DNA of 32,457 bases from Bacteroidales bacterium UBA2295. Lineage in GTDB: Bacteria > Bacteroidota > Bacteroidia > Bacteroidales > Tenuifilaceae. Every line of letters begins with the position of its first letter. Position 1 is the first letter of the stretch. The stretch covers positions 1 to 32,457 of the forward strand of contig DDWD01000145.1 of the NCBI GenBank assembly GCA_002345825.1, read 5' to 3'. The position numbers and the translations under genes were made by a program. This document shows positions 7,374 through 15,503 of this stretch, piece after piece. The notes below the pieces were generated by a model that saw nothing but the letters and a program-made list of their open reading frames with translations, was not told where the DNA came from and did not search any database.

Positions 7374-10100
7374 ATGAAAAATGTAATTTTGCTTGCAATT
7401 TTCTGCCTACTAATAGGTGTAACTAATAGTTTTTCGCAAACTGTTACCGATGCCGATGGAAATGTTTACCAAACGGTTGTGATTGGAGGGCAGGAGTGGA
7501 TGGTTGAGAACCTTAGGGTTTCTCGATATAACAATGGAGACGACATACTAACCAACCAAGACCTTGAGCAGTGGCAGGCTGCATCCGAAGGAATTTGGGT
7601 GAATTTTAATAATGATCCTGCAAACGATGCTATGTATGGTAAGCTATATAACTGGTATGCCACAGTTGATGAACGAGGCCTATGCCCAACGGGATGGCGA
7701 GTGCCAACAGATAACGATTGGCAACAGCTTACTTTCTTTGTCGATGCCAATGCCTGGGGCAATAACAACTCGGCTGGTAGTCAATTAAAATCGCGCCGAC
7801 AGGTTAATTCCCCCCTTGGTGGAGAGTACAACACCACTGAACATCCACGCTGGGATTCGCACGATATCCGGTTTGGAACAGATGACTTTGGATTTAATGC
7901 CCTACCTGCTGGGGGTTACAATCCCAGTGACGGTTTTGCAAGCCTTGGTGTATGGGCATATTTCTTGAGTGTTACCGAGGGGCACAATAATCATGTTTGG
8001 GTACGTACGGTGTTAAACTCTCATAAAGGAATGAGCCGTTCGCTCTATCCTAAAACCGAAGGCTTTTCGGTTCGTTGTATTAAAGGTAATGTGTCCGAAA
8101 GTCAAGTCCCTCAACTAATAACGCTCAATCCCCAGAATGTTACAACTTCGAGCGCTGTGCTGGGTGGGGTAGTTAATTTCGATGGCGGATCAGAGGTAAC
8201 CGCCAGGGGTGTTTTGTGGGGGGCTACTGAAAATCCTACCTTGGATGATAATTTAGGCACGATGCCTAATGGTAATGGTTTGGGCGAGTATAGCGAGATG
8301 ATAACTGGGCTAAGCGCAGGCGATATGTACTGGATTCGTGCTTATGCAACCAATAGTGCAGGCACTGCTTATGGCATCCAAAAACGATTAGCCATCCCAA
8401 TTTCGGCAGGTTTTCCGGTTTTAACAACAAGTAGTATTGAGAATATTACTCACTCATCTGCACAGTCGGGTGGCAATATAACATCTAATGGAGGTGCCTT
8501 AATTTCTAGCCGTGGTATAGTTTGGAGCGTTAACCAAAATCCCACAATCGATAATAACGATGGTCAAACATCTGATGGCGATGGAGAGGGGGCATATGAA
8601 AGCATTTTATCTGGATTATTACCCGAGTCGGAGTACTTTGTTCGTGCTTATGCAGTAAACTCTCAGGGAGTTTCGTATGGAGATGAAAAATCTTTCATAA
8701 CAAGTAGCTTGGGAGTCCTTTATGCTTTAACCCTAACGGTTAATTCCGATGGTTGGGGCTCGGCCACCGGCGCAGGCGATTACGAAGCAGGCGCTGAGGT
8801 TGATCTGGTTGCCACGCCCGAGGCTGGCTATCAGTTTGTAAACTGGACCTTTGGAGCCGATGTGCTAGGCACCAGCGCCAGCTACACCTACACCATGCCC
8901 GAGGGCAATGTTGCGCTAGTTGCTAATTTCGAGGAGATACCGGCAACGCTTTACGAACTATCCATCAGCGTAAGCCCAGAGGGAACGGGTTCAGCCACAG
9001 GTACAGGCGAATACGAAGCAGGCTCTGAGGTTGATCTGGTTGCCACGCCAGAGGCTGGCTATCAGTTTGTAAACTGGACTCATAACAGCGATGTGCTAAG
9101 CACCAGCGCCAGCTACACCTACACCATGCCCGAGGGCGATGTTGCGCTAGTTGCTAATTTCGAGGAGATACCGGCAACGCTTTACGAACTATCCATCAGC
9201 GTAAGCCCAGGAGGAACGGGTTCAGCTACAGGCGCAGGCGATTACGAGGCAGGCGCTGAGGTTGATCTGGTTGCCACGCCCGAGAATGGTTATCAGTTTG
9301 TAAACTGGACCCTTGGAGCCGATGTGCTAAGCACCAGCGCCAGCTACACCTACACCATGCCCGAGGGCGATGTTGCACTAGTTGCCAATTTCGAGGAGCA
9401 GTCTTCAGCTGAGGATGGAGATCCTTGTCCTGATGCACCTACAGTTACTGATTTTGATGGAAATATTTACAACACGGTATATATTGGCGGTCAGTGTTGG
9501 CTAAAGGAGAACCTACAGGTGACCCATTATGCCAATGGTGACGAGATTGTAAAAGATACCGATTGGGCATCGGCAACAACAGGCGTTTACGGAGTGTATT
9601 CTTTTGCTAGCATAGCAGATCTAAATTCGGAGCAAGAAGTGCTCAATGCTTATGGCGCCCTATACAACTGGTATGCAGTTGGCGACGAGCGTGGCTTGTG
9701 TCCCACAGGTTGGCGGGTTGCAACCATTAGCGACTGGGATGGCCTTGCCAACTACGTTTCTAGTATCGATGCAAATCAGGTGGGTAATCAGCTTAAATCA
9801 TGTCGTCAGGTTGGGCACCCTAATGGAGGAGCGTGTGATACTTCTGAACACCCACGATGGAATTTTAACGTATCGAACAGTGGAGATGATCGGTACAATT
9901 TCAGTAGTCTCCCTGCCGGATTTAGAGACCAGAGCGGAAATTTTCAACAGGTTGGTTCCATTCAGCTATTGTGGACGGGTACTTCGTATGACGAGGGAAA
10001 TGCTCGGTATATTGAAATCAAGGTAAGTGGCCCCGATATGGTTAGTACGTACCGTAATGCTAAAAATTATGGTTCGAGCGTTAGGTGTATAAAAGAGTAG
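7374..10100 (+). CDS. Large exported FISUMP-domain surface protein with Fn3-like and InlB B-type repeats
   Basis: 908 residues with an N-terminal signal peptide (MKNVILLAIFCLLIGVTNSFS, then QTV). Domain order: FISUMP domain (Fibrobacter succinogenes major paralogous family) ~24-237, with DADGNVYQTVVIGGQEWMVE, LYNWYA, GLCPTGWRVP and the closing SVRCIKG; two Fn3-like modules ~240-340 and ~342-445, each with RG(V/I)(L/V)W and (I/V)RAYA(T/V)NS; three tandem divergent InlB B-repeats ~449-679 (YQFVNWT, YTYTMPEG, ALVANFEE); and a second FISUMP domain ~690-908 ending SVRCIKE. There is no T9SS sorting domain and no lipobox, so final location is uncertain (periplasm, surface or medium). The function of FISUMP domains is not established; the whole looks like an adhesin or binding scaffold. 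It has its own promoter and no operon partner. Confidence 0.9.
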   Translation: MKNVILLAIFCLLIGVTNSFSQTVTDADGNVYQTVVIGGQEWMVENLRVSRYNNGDDILTNQDLEQWQAASEGIWVNFNNDPANDAMYGKLYNWYATVDERGLCPTGWRVPTDNDWQQLTFFVDANAWGNNNSAGSQLKSRRQVNSPLGGEYNTTEHPRWDSHDIRFGTDDFGFNALPAGGYNPSDGFASLGVWAYFLSVTEGHNNHVWVRTVLNSHKGMSRSLYPKTEGFSVRCIKGNVSESQVPQLITLNPQNVTTSSAVLGGVVNFDGGSEVTARGVLWGATENPTLDDNLGTMPNGNGLGEYSEMITGLSAGDMYWIRAYATNSAGTAYGIQKRLAIPISAGFPVLTTSSIENITHSSAQSGGNITSNGGALISSRGIVWSVNQNPTIDNNDGQTSDGDGEGAYESILSGLLPESEYFVRAYAVNSQGVSYGDEKSFITSSLGVLYALTLTVNSDGWGSATGAGDYEAGAEVDLVATPEAGYQFVNWTFGADVLGTSASYTYTMPEGNVALVANFEEIPATLYELSISVSPEGTGSATGTGEYEAGSEVDLVATPEAGYQFVNWTHNSDVLSTSASYTYTMPEGDVALVANFEEIPATLYELSISVSPGGTGSATGAGDYEAGAEVDLVATPENGYQFVNWTLGADVLSTSASYTYTMPEGDVALVANFEEQSSAEDGDPCPDAPTVTDFDGNIYNTVYIGGQCWLKENLQVTHYANGDEIVKDTDWASATTGVYGVYSFASIADLNSEQEVLNAYGALYNWYAVGDERGLCPTGWRVATISDWDGLANYVSSIDANQVGNQLKSCRQVGHPNGGACDTSEHPRWNFNVSNSGDDRYNFSSLPAGFRDQSGNFQQVGSIQLLWTGTSYDEGNARYIEIKVSGPDMVSTYRNAKNYGSSVRCIKE
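8718..9410 (+). repeat. Three tandem 231-bp repeats inside the FISUMP gene
   Basis: Units begin at 8718, 8949 and 9180, each 77 codons, encoding one InlB B-type module. They share long identical stretches at nucleotide level, most strikingly between units 2 and 3 (the SASYTYTMPEG block and the IPATLYELSISVSP linker). Unit 1 diverges most at its start. The array is more G/C-rich than the flanking FISUMP sequence. Confidence 0.95.
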
Positions 10101-10196
10101 GCTACTTGTTTTGATGTGAAGTTGTAGCTTATTTAGTGCGAACCTAACGTTTTAAAATATAATGGAGAGATAATAATTAAAATATCATCATAAATT

Positions 10197-10227
10197 TTTG
10201 TTATTCAAATTATCTTTTCTACTTTTG
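10197..10227 (+). promoter_or_regulatory. Promoter of rplU-rpmA, Bacteroidota type
   Basis: TTTG (10197-10200), a spacer of exactly 19 bases, then TACTTTTG (10220-10227). This fits the Bacteroidota sigma consensus TTTG-N19-TAnnTTTG in every defined position. The predicted transcript start is near 10234, about 35 bases before the rplU ATG. Confidence 0.85.
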
Positions 10228-10268
10228 CAAGCCCAAAAAGTGTTGAACACTATAAATATTCAAACATA

Positions 10269-10580
10269 ATGTACGCTATTGTAGACATTGCAGGACAGCA
10301 ATTTAAGGTGCAAAAAGATCAGAAGATCTTTGTTCATCGCCTTGAGGCTGAGGAAGGCACCGAGATGAATTTCGACAAGGTTTTACTTGTTGATAACGAA
10401 GGTAAAGTAACGATTGGATCCCCAATGGTTGAGAATGCTAAGGTAACTGCCAAGGTGCTCGATCATGTTAAGGGTGACAAGGTTATTGTCTTCAAAAAGA
10501 AAAGACGTAAGGGTTATAAGGTGAAAAATGGCCATAGGCAGCAATTCACCCAAATCCAAATTGGCGAAATTGTAGCATAA
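10269..10580 (+). CDS. rplU: 50S ribosomal protein bL21
   Basis: 103 residues, the usual bL21 length, starting MYAIVDIAGQQFKVQKDQ and containing the basic RNA-binding stretch KKKRRKGYKVKNGHRQQFT near the C-terminus. bL21 binds 23S rRNA in the large subunit and contacts bL20. It is followed after 20 bases by rpmA, the near-universal rplU-rpmA pair, and preceded by a consensus promoter. Confidence 0.97.
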   Translation: MYAIVDIAGQQFKVQKDQKIFVHRLEAEEGTEMNFDKVLLVDNEGKVTIGSPMVENAKVTAKVLDHVKGDKVIVFKKKRRKGYKVKNGHRQQFTQIQIGEIVA

Positions 10581-10600
10581 CCGTATAAAAGATTTAGAAA

Positions 10601-10861
10601 ATGGCACATAAGAAAGGGGCGGGTAGTTCCAACAACGGACGCGAATCCGAAAGCAAACGATTAGGTGTAAAACTTTTCGGCGGTCAGGTATGCAAAGCTG
10701 GTAACATCATTGTTCGCCAGAGAGGAACCAAGCATAACCCAGGTCAAAATGTGGGCATGGGTAAAGATCACACATTGTTTGCACTTATTGATGGAACCGT
10801 TGCGTTCCGCAAAAAGGCTGAGAATAAATCCTACGTTTCAGTTATCCCAGCAGAAAACTAG
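10601..10861 (+). CDS. rpmA: 50S ribosomal protein bL27
   Basis: 86 residues, starting MAHKKGAGSSNNGRESESKR, the conserved bL27 N-terminus whose flexible tail reaches toward the peptidyl-transferase centre. There is no Firmicutes-type cleavable N-terminal extension; the lysines follow directly after MAH. The GTKHNPGQNVGMGKDHTLFA block is typical. It is co-transcribed with rplU and followed by a hairpin terminator. Confidence 0.97.
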   Translation: MAHKKGAGSSNNGRESESKRLGVKLFGGQVCKAGNIIVRQRGTKHNPGQNVGMGKDHTLFALIDGTVAFRKKAENKSYVSVIPAEN

Positions 10862-10882
10862 TTTTTTGCATACTTAAAGTAT

Positions 10883-10932
10883 AAAAATCTCCTGCAGCTT
10901 ACCTGAATTGTGTAAGTTCAGGGGATTTTTCT
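10883..10932 (+). terminator. Terminator after rpmA
   Basis: A long interrupted hairpin: AAATC-CCTG pairs with CAGG-GATTT as outer stem (with a one-base mismatch) and CTTAC pairs with GTAAG as inner stem, followed by a T-run. It ends about 20 bases before serS, so serS may be read by partial read-through or from a promoter I could not identify. Confidence 0.75.
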
Positions 10933-10950
10933 TTACTAATACCTATTACT

Positions 10951-12222
10951 ATGCTTACGCTTAAACAAATCAACGAAAACAAAGACGAGGTGATTGCCCG
11001 TCTTCTTGTAAAAAATTTTGATGCAAAAGAGCTTGTTGAAAAGGTTCTCAACCTCGACAATGAGCGCAAATTGATACAGGGTAAACTCGATTCGATGCTT
11101 GCAGAGCAGAAGGCGTTGTCGAAAGAGATTGGGGTTATGTTTAAGCAAGGAAAGGCAAACGAAGCAGATGAAGCAAAGCAAAAGGTGACGAACATTAAGG
11201 AGGATTCGAAGCAGATTGCGCAGCGAATGGTTGAGGTGGAAAAAGAACTACACGATACTTTGCTTAAAATACCCAACCTCCCTCACTCATCGGTACCAGA
11301 AGGAAAATCGGCCGACGATAACATTGAGGTTCGCGCCGGTGGAAAGGTTCCAACGCTCCATCAAAATGCAAAACCCCATTGGGAATTGGCTAAAGATTTC
11401 GATATTATTGACTTTGAGCTGGGTGTGAAAATTACCGGTAGCGGTTTTCCCGTGTATAAGGGCAAGGGTGCTAAGCTTCAACGTGCGCTTATCAACTTTT
11501 TCCTAGAGGAGAACATTGCTGCTGGCTACCGCGAGTTTATGCCCCCGCTTATGGTTAACGAGGATTCGGCTTACGGCACCGGTCAACTTCCCGATAAGGA
11601 TGGCCAGATGTATCATGCCGTGGCCGATAATTTTTATCTAATTCCTACTGCCGAGGTGCCAGTTACTAACGTTTTTAGAGATGTTATTCTTAATGCCACC
11701 GATTTCCCAATAAAGCTAACTGCGTACACTCCATGTTTCCGTCGCGAAGCTGGATCGTACGGTAAGGATGTTCGGGGCCTTAATCGCCTACATCAGTTCG
11801 ATAAGGTGGAGATTGTGCAAGTGCAGCATCCCGATAAATCCTACCAAAGCCTCGATGAGATGGTTGGTCACGTGGAGGGGATCCTCAAAAAATTAGAGCT
11901 GCCGTACCGTATTGTTCGCCTTTGTGGGGGCGATATGAGCTTCACATCGGCTCTAACCTACGATTTTGAGGTTTACTCTGCAGCACAGCAAAAATGGCTC
12001 GAGGTGAGCTCCGTTTCCAATTTCGAATCGTTTCAGGCTAATCGCCTAAAGCTTCGTTTTCGCGAGGAGGGCGAAAAGCGCAACCAGCTTGCACATACCC
12101 TAAACGGCAGCTCGTTGGCATTGCCCCGAATATTGGCCGCACTGCTCGAGAATTATCAGGATGAGAATGGGATAAATATTCCAAAGGCTCTGCAGCCTTT
12201 CTGTGGATTCGATAGAATATAG
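10951..12222 (+). CDS. serS: Serine--tRNA ligase
   Basis: 423 residues, standard for bacterial SerRS. The enzyme charges tRNA-Ser (and tRNA-Sec where present) with serine. The N-terminal ~110 residues are charged and heptad-like, the long antiparallel coiled-coil arm that holds the tRNA. The class II core follows: motif 2 around residues 262-288 (FRREAGSYGKDVRGLNRLHQ) and motif 3 around 385-402 (LNGSSLALPRILAALLENYQ). The motif 3 segment reads SSLALPR where many bacteria have SGLAVGR; the arginine is kept. The gene follows rpmA at 89 bases and is closed by its own hairpin. Confidence 0.97.
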   Translation: MLTLKQINENKDEVIARLLVKNFDAKELVEKVLNLDNERKLIQGKLDSMLAEQKALSKEIGVMFKQGKANEADEAKQKVTNIKEDSKQIAQRMVEVEKELHDTLLKIPNLPHSSVPEGKSADDNIEVRAGGKVPTLHQNAKPHWELAKDFDIIDFELGVKITGSGFPVYKGKGAKLQRALINFFLEENIAAGYREFMPPLMVNEDSAYGTGQLPDKDGQMYHAVADNFYLIPTAEVPVTNVFRDVILNATDFPIKLTAYTPCFRREAGSYGKDVRGLNRLHQFDKVEIVQVQHPDKSYQSLDEMVGHVEGILKKLELPYRIVRLCGGDMSFTSALTYDFEVYSAAQQKWLEVSSVSNFESFQANRLKLRFREEGEKRNQLAHTLNGSSLALPRILAALLENYQDENGINIPKALQPFCGFDRI

Positions 12223-12246
12223 GATTTTAAAATATTTTCTGGGTAG

Positions 12247-12291
12247 CCGACTCTTTTTAGGTTTCTGTAAAACCTAAGATGAGTCGGTTTG
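12247..12291 (+). terminator. Rho-independent terminator after serS
   Basis: CCGACTC (12247-12253) pairs with GAGTCGG (12281-12287), with an inner AGGTTT/AAACCT stem, then TTTGTT. It begins 24 bases after the serS stop. Confidence 0.85.
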
Positions 12292-12292
12292 T

Positions 12293-12300
12293 TATATTTG
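12293..12300 (+). promoter_or_regulatory. Predicted promoter (-7) of the EamA transporter gene
   Basis: TATATTTG fits TAnnTTTG, directly after the serS terminator and 34 bases before the ATG at 12335. The upstream -33 position falls inside the terminator stem and has no clear TTTG. Confidence 0.45.
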
Positions 12301-12334
12301 TTGATTATTACAAATATGCTCTCAACAGAATTCC

Positions 12335-13219
12335 ATGAAAACTAAAAAGCTTTCTTACATATTTGCGGCCTTAACAATCTTTTTCTGGGGAACAGCCGCC
12401 TCGGCATTCAAGTTTACGCTCAACCATTTTTCGTTTATTCAGCTCCTGGCGTGGTCATCGCTGTTTTCAACCTTGCTGCTGTTATCAATTATCCTTTTTA
12501 GTGGCAAGTATAGGTTGATGTCCAAAACATCGCGCACAGAGCTAATCCCTTCGCTGTATCTAGGCCTACTTAACCCGTTTGGTTATTATTTTATCCTACT
12601 AAGAGCCTATGAATTACTTCCGGCGCAAGTGGCGCAACCACTTAACTTTATTTGGCCACTCATTCTGGTAATTCTTTCGGTACCCTTGCTGGGCGAAAAG
12701 ATTACCGCCAAAGGTTTTTTTGCACTTCTAGTTAGCTTTGGGGGAGTAATTCTTATATCATCCGAGGGAAATATATCAAGTATCGAAATCAAAAGCCCAC
12801 TGGGTGTTGTGCTTGCCTTATCGAGCTCGTTTATTTGGGCATTGTACTGGATACTAAATCTTCGCAACTCCAAGCTCGACCCAGTTATTCGTCTGTTTTT
12901 TAACTTTCTGTTCGCCACCTTGTATTCGTTTACCGCAGGATTATTTTTTGTTGATTTCTGGGATGTGAATCTTATGGGATTTTTAGGGTCGCTATATGTC
13001 GGTTCATTCGAAATGGGCATTACATTTGTATTGTGGCTAAAAGCTTTATCTATGGCCGAAAGCAAGGCTAAGCTTAGCAATGTAATCTATCTTGTACCGT
13101 TTGTTAGTTTGGTGTTTATACACTTTTTTGTAGGCGAAACCATTTATTGGACTACCATAGTAGGACTATTGGTGATTGTGGCAAGCATAATGTTTCAACA
13201 GCTTAGTAGTAAGAAATAA
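12335..13219 (+). CDS. EamA/DMT-family inner-membrane transporter
   Basis: 294 residues with about ten hydrophobic helices in two homologous halves (residues ~8-137 and ~150-288), the layout of drug/metabolite transporter family EamA proteins. The N-terminal FWGTAASAFKFTL and LNPFGYYFILLRAYELLPA segments are typical, as is the LLGEKIT / FFVGETIYW motif ending each half. The substrate is unknown; relatives export amino acids, purines or metabolites. It precedes the S41 protease by 18 bases, so the two are likely co-transcribed, though a functional link is not evident. Confidence 0.9.
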   Translation: MKTKKLSYIFAALTIFFWGTAASAFKFTLNHFSFIQLLAWSSLFSTLLLLSIILFSGKYRLMSKTSRTELIPSLYLGLLNPFGYYFILLRAYELLPAQVAQPLNFIWPLILVILSVPLLGEKITAKGFFALLVSFGGVILISSEGNISSIEIKSPLGVVLALSSSFIWALYWILNLRNSKLDPVIRLFFNFLFATLYSFTAGLFFVDFWDVNLMGFLGSLYVGSFEMGITFVLWLKALSMAESKAKLSNVIYLVPFVSLVFIHFFVGETIYWTTIVGLLVIVASIMFQQLSSKK

Positions 13220-13237
13220 TTGTAAATTTCTGTCGAT

Positions 13238-14482
13238 ATGAAAAATCAACTTTTAAGAATTGCTGCATTACTAGCACTGGTTGTGCTGGTTGGATGTAAA
13301 AAGGATGAGCCTGATTTGGATATGCTTGCCAATGAGCAGCTGGTAGAAGTTATGGAGGAGTATTACCTATGGTACGATAAAATGCCTGCTGCAAACTATA
13401 AGCTTTATCCCACACCAGTTGAGTTGCTTGATGCGCTAATTTATAAAGATTTAGACAGGTGGAGCTACATAAGCACCAAGCAGGAGATTGATGCTTATTA
13501 TAATGATGCAGAATATGTAGGGTATGGTATTGGTATGGGGTTCGATCAGCAGAACAATCTTTGGATAACATTTGTTTTTGAGGATTCACCACTTGCTGCA
13601 TTTGGTGCCGATAGGGGCTGGCGAATTGGCAAAATTAATAACACGGTGGTAACTCCATCAAACGCCAACTCGTTGTTGGCTTTATCAAGCGCCACTTTCT
13701 CTTTGATTGATCCTGATGGAAATGAGGTTGTGGCCAATGTTGCTAAACGAAAGGTGGTTATGAATACCGTGCTAATGGATTCAATCTACGATACGTCGGT
13801 GGGTAAGGTGGGTTACTTTGTGCTAAAGGGTTTTGTTGGCCCAACCATTGACGAGTTGGATGAGATTTTCGACGATTTTTTGGCTAAGGGGGTAAGCGAA
13901 CTTATTGTCGATTTGCGATATAACGGAGGCGGTAGCGTGCAAACCGCAGTTCACCTAGCGAACCTAATTGTTGGTGCAAAAGCAAACAGCGAATTGCTAG
14001 GCCGCTATGTTCACAACGACAAGATAGCCGAAAGAGACGTGGATATCGTTATAAACCAAAAGCCTAATTCTCTTGACCTAAGTCGAGTGGTTTTTATAAC
14101 AACAGGCAATTCTGCCTCGGCAAGTGAACTTTTGGTAAATGGTTTATTCCCTCATATGGATGTTACTCTGGTTGGACAAGATACCTATGGCAAGCCAGTG
14201 GGAATGTATATATTTACTTCAGAGTCGTTCGACTGGGCTTTTGTCCCTATCTGCTTTAAAATTGTGAATGCAAATAATGAGGGCGACTACTACGATGGTA
14301 TCCCCGTGGATATACCCGCCAGTGACGGGGTAAGTTTTCCTTTTGGCGATATAAATGAGGCCAGCCTTGCTGCCGCAATGGAATACCTTACCGGCGGGCA
14401 GCCAAAAAGAAGTTCCTCTGCTGATCGTGAAATTGCTTATCCACTTCAAACAGGCATCCGCAGTGAGATTGGTGCTTGGTAA
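13238..14482 (+). CDS. S41-family serine protease, predicted lipoprotein
   Basis: 414 residues. The signal peptide ends in LVGC with the lipid-attachment cysteine at residue 20, followed by KKDEPDLD, so the enzyme is probably anchored in the periplasm or outer membrane. An N-terminal helical region (LWYDKMPAANYKLYPTPVEL) is followed by a PDZ-like domain ~93-172 (YGIGMGFDQQNNLWITFVFE) and the S41 tail-specific protease core ~186-330. The predicted Ser-Lys dyad is S294 (GNSASASE) and K319 (TYGKPVG), 25 residues apart as in C-terminal processing proteases; the LIVDLRYNGGGSV oxyanion segment is intact. It belongs to the Bacteroidota lipoprotein S41 peptidases of unknown substrate. Confidence 0.92.
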   Translation: MKNQLLRIAALLALVVLVGCKKDEPDLDMLANEQLVEVMEEYYLWYDKMPAANYKLYPTPVELLDALIYKDLDRWSYISTKQEIDAYYNDAEYVGYGIGMGFDQQNNLWITFVFEDSPLAAFGADRGWRIGKINNTVVTPSNANSLLALSSATFSLIDPDGNEVVANVAKRKVVMNTVLMDSIYDTSVGKVGYFVLKGFVGPTIDELDEIFDDFLAKGVSELIVDLRYNGGGSVQTAVHLANLIVGAKANSELLGRYVHNDKIAERDVDIVINQKPNSLDLSRVVFITTGNSASASELLVNGLFPHMDVTLVGQDTYGKPVGMYIFTSESFDWAFVPICFKIVNANNEGDYYDGIPVDIPASDGVSFPFGDINEASLAAAMEYLTGGQPKRSSSADREIAYPLQTGIRSEIGAW

Positions 14483-14534
14483 GTTGCTCCTTTCAATTTC
14501 ATGATAGGCTAGCATCTAACTAATCGCCTGCAAA

Positions 14535-14556
14535 TTGTTATCTTTGCAGATAACAA
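14535..14556 (+). promoter_or_regulatory. Perfect 8-bp inverted repeat overlapping the predicted ruvC promoter
   Basis: TTGTTATC (14535-14542) and GATAACAA (14549-14556) are perfect complements around a 6-base centre. The predicted -7 box TATCTTTG (14539-14546) lies inside the left arm and loop. A symmetrical site over the promoter could be an operator, or a leader hairpin, since the predicted transcript start falls at its right edge. No T-run follows, so it is not a terminator. Confidence 0.45.
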
Positions 14557-14571
14557 AGATTTGAAGAGTCT

Positions 14572-15141
14572 GTGAACCAATCTGATGAACGCATTATCTT
14601 AGGAATTGATCCGGGCACATCTGTGCTGGGTTATGGTGTAATAAGGGCTAGTGGCAAGAGCAAGGTGGAGTTGGTAGTGCTTGGCGTGATCGAGCTGAAG
14701 AAATATAAAGACCACTACCTTAAGCTCAAGGCCATTTACGAGCGGGTACAGCAGCTGGTTGATGAGTACCTGCCCGACGATGTGGCCATTGAAGCACCAT
14801 TCTTTGGGAAAAATGTGCAGAGTATGCTTAAACTTGGGAGAGCCCAAGGTGTGGCCATGGCGGCAGCGTTATCGCGATCGGTTCCAATTTTTGAGTATGC
14901 CCCGCGTAAAATTAAGTTGGCCATAACGGGCCAGGGGAGTGCATCAAAAGAGCAGGTGGCCATAATGCTTCAGAGTATCCTAAAAACTAAGGAATTTGAT
15001 GCTAAAACCCTCGACGCAACTGATGGCCTGGCCGCTGCAGTTTGCCATTTCTATCAGCAAAAGTTCGATGTGTCTGGGAAAAAGGCTTCAAATTGGAACG
15101 ATTTTATAAAGAGCAATCCGAGTAGGGTTAAGGGAGTTTAA
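14572..15141 (+). CDS. ruvC: Crossover junction endodeoxyribonuclease RuvC
   Basis: 189 residues, a little longer than the ~173 of E. coli because of the C-terminus (KKASNWNDFIKSNPSRVKGV). RuvC cuts Holliday junctions symmetrically during homologous recombination with RuvAB. The four acidic catalytic residues are visible: D13 (LGIDPGTS), E74 (VAIEAPFFGKN), D148 and D151 (LDATDGLAAA), with the same spacing as E. coli D7/E66/D138/D141. The start is a GTG at 14572; no ATG lies between the upstream stop region and the conserved GIDPGT. It heads a run with a small unknown gene and mutL, both on the same strand. Confidence 0.96.
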   Translation: MNQSDERIILGIDPGTSVLGYGVIRASGKSKVELVVLGVIELKKYKDHYLKLKAIYERVQQLVDEYLPDDVAIEAPFFGKNVQSMLKLGRAQGVAMAAALSRSVPIFEYAPRKIKLAITGQGSASKEQVAIMLQSILKTKEFDAKTLDATDGLAAAVCHFYQQKFDVSGKKASNWNDFIKSNPSRVKGV

Positions 15142-15212
15142 GCCATTGTAAAGTGTACAGGGCATAAGCTTCTAGTTTAATCAAAAAAATCACCGAATAA
15201 AATATTTATGCT

Positions 15213-15497
15213 ATGGGAATGATAACGTTTTTTAAAACCCCCAAGCCCAAGAGGTTCGATTATGCCCCTCAATACTACGATGCCCGTAAAGAGGCACTTA
15301 GGGAAAGGGAGAAGCAGATTAAGCAGGAAATGGGCGAGGCCGATGAGGATGCTCCTCGGGTTTCTTTAATCCGTGGGCAAATGCGTAGGCAATACGAACA
15401 AAAAACAAGTGGTCGTGCGAACAAGGGCACTGGCCTAAGGCTAGTGGTAATTTTTGTTATACTCTGCTTATTAGCTTACTACCTGTTATACTACTAG
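15213..15497 (+). CDS. Small tail-anchored protein of unknown function between ruvC and mutL
   Basis: 94 residues. It starts MGMITFFKTPKPKRFDYAPQYYDARKEA, a basic/aromatic head with YxPxYYD, then a very charged helical stretch (residues ~28-70, EREKQIKQEMGEADEDA) and one hydrophobic segment at the extreme C-terminus (~76-94, LRLVVIFVILCLLAYYLLYY). The topology is that of a C-tail-anchored inner-membrane protein with a cytosolic charged domain. I do not recognise a named family. Its stop codon is six bases before the mutL ATG, so co-expression with mutL is nearly certain, and it may be translationally coupled. A role in repair is inferred from position only. Confidence 0.75.
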   Translation: MGMITFFKTPKPKRFDYAPQYYDARKEALREREKQIKQEMGEADEDAPRVSLIRGQMRRQYEQKTSGRANKGTGLRLVVIFVILCLLAYYLLYY

Positions 15498-15503
15498 TTA
15501 TTT

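Noticed and set aside
12607..13080. 157-codon minus-strand frame inside the EamA transporter gene
   Set aside because: It is antisense to a clear transporter gene and its translation has no domain features.
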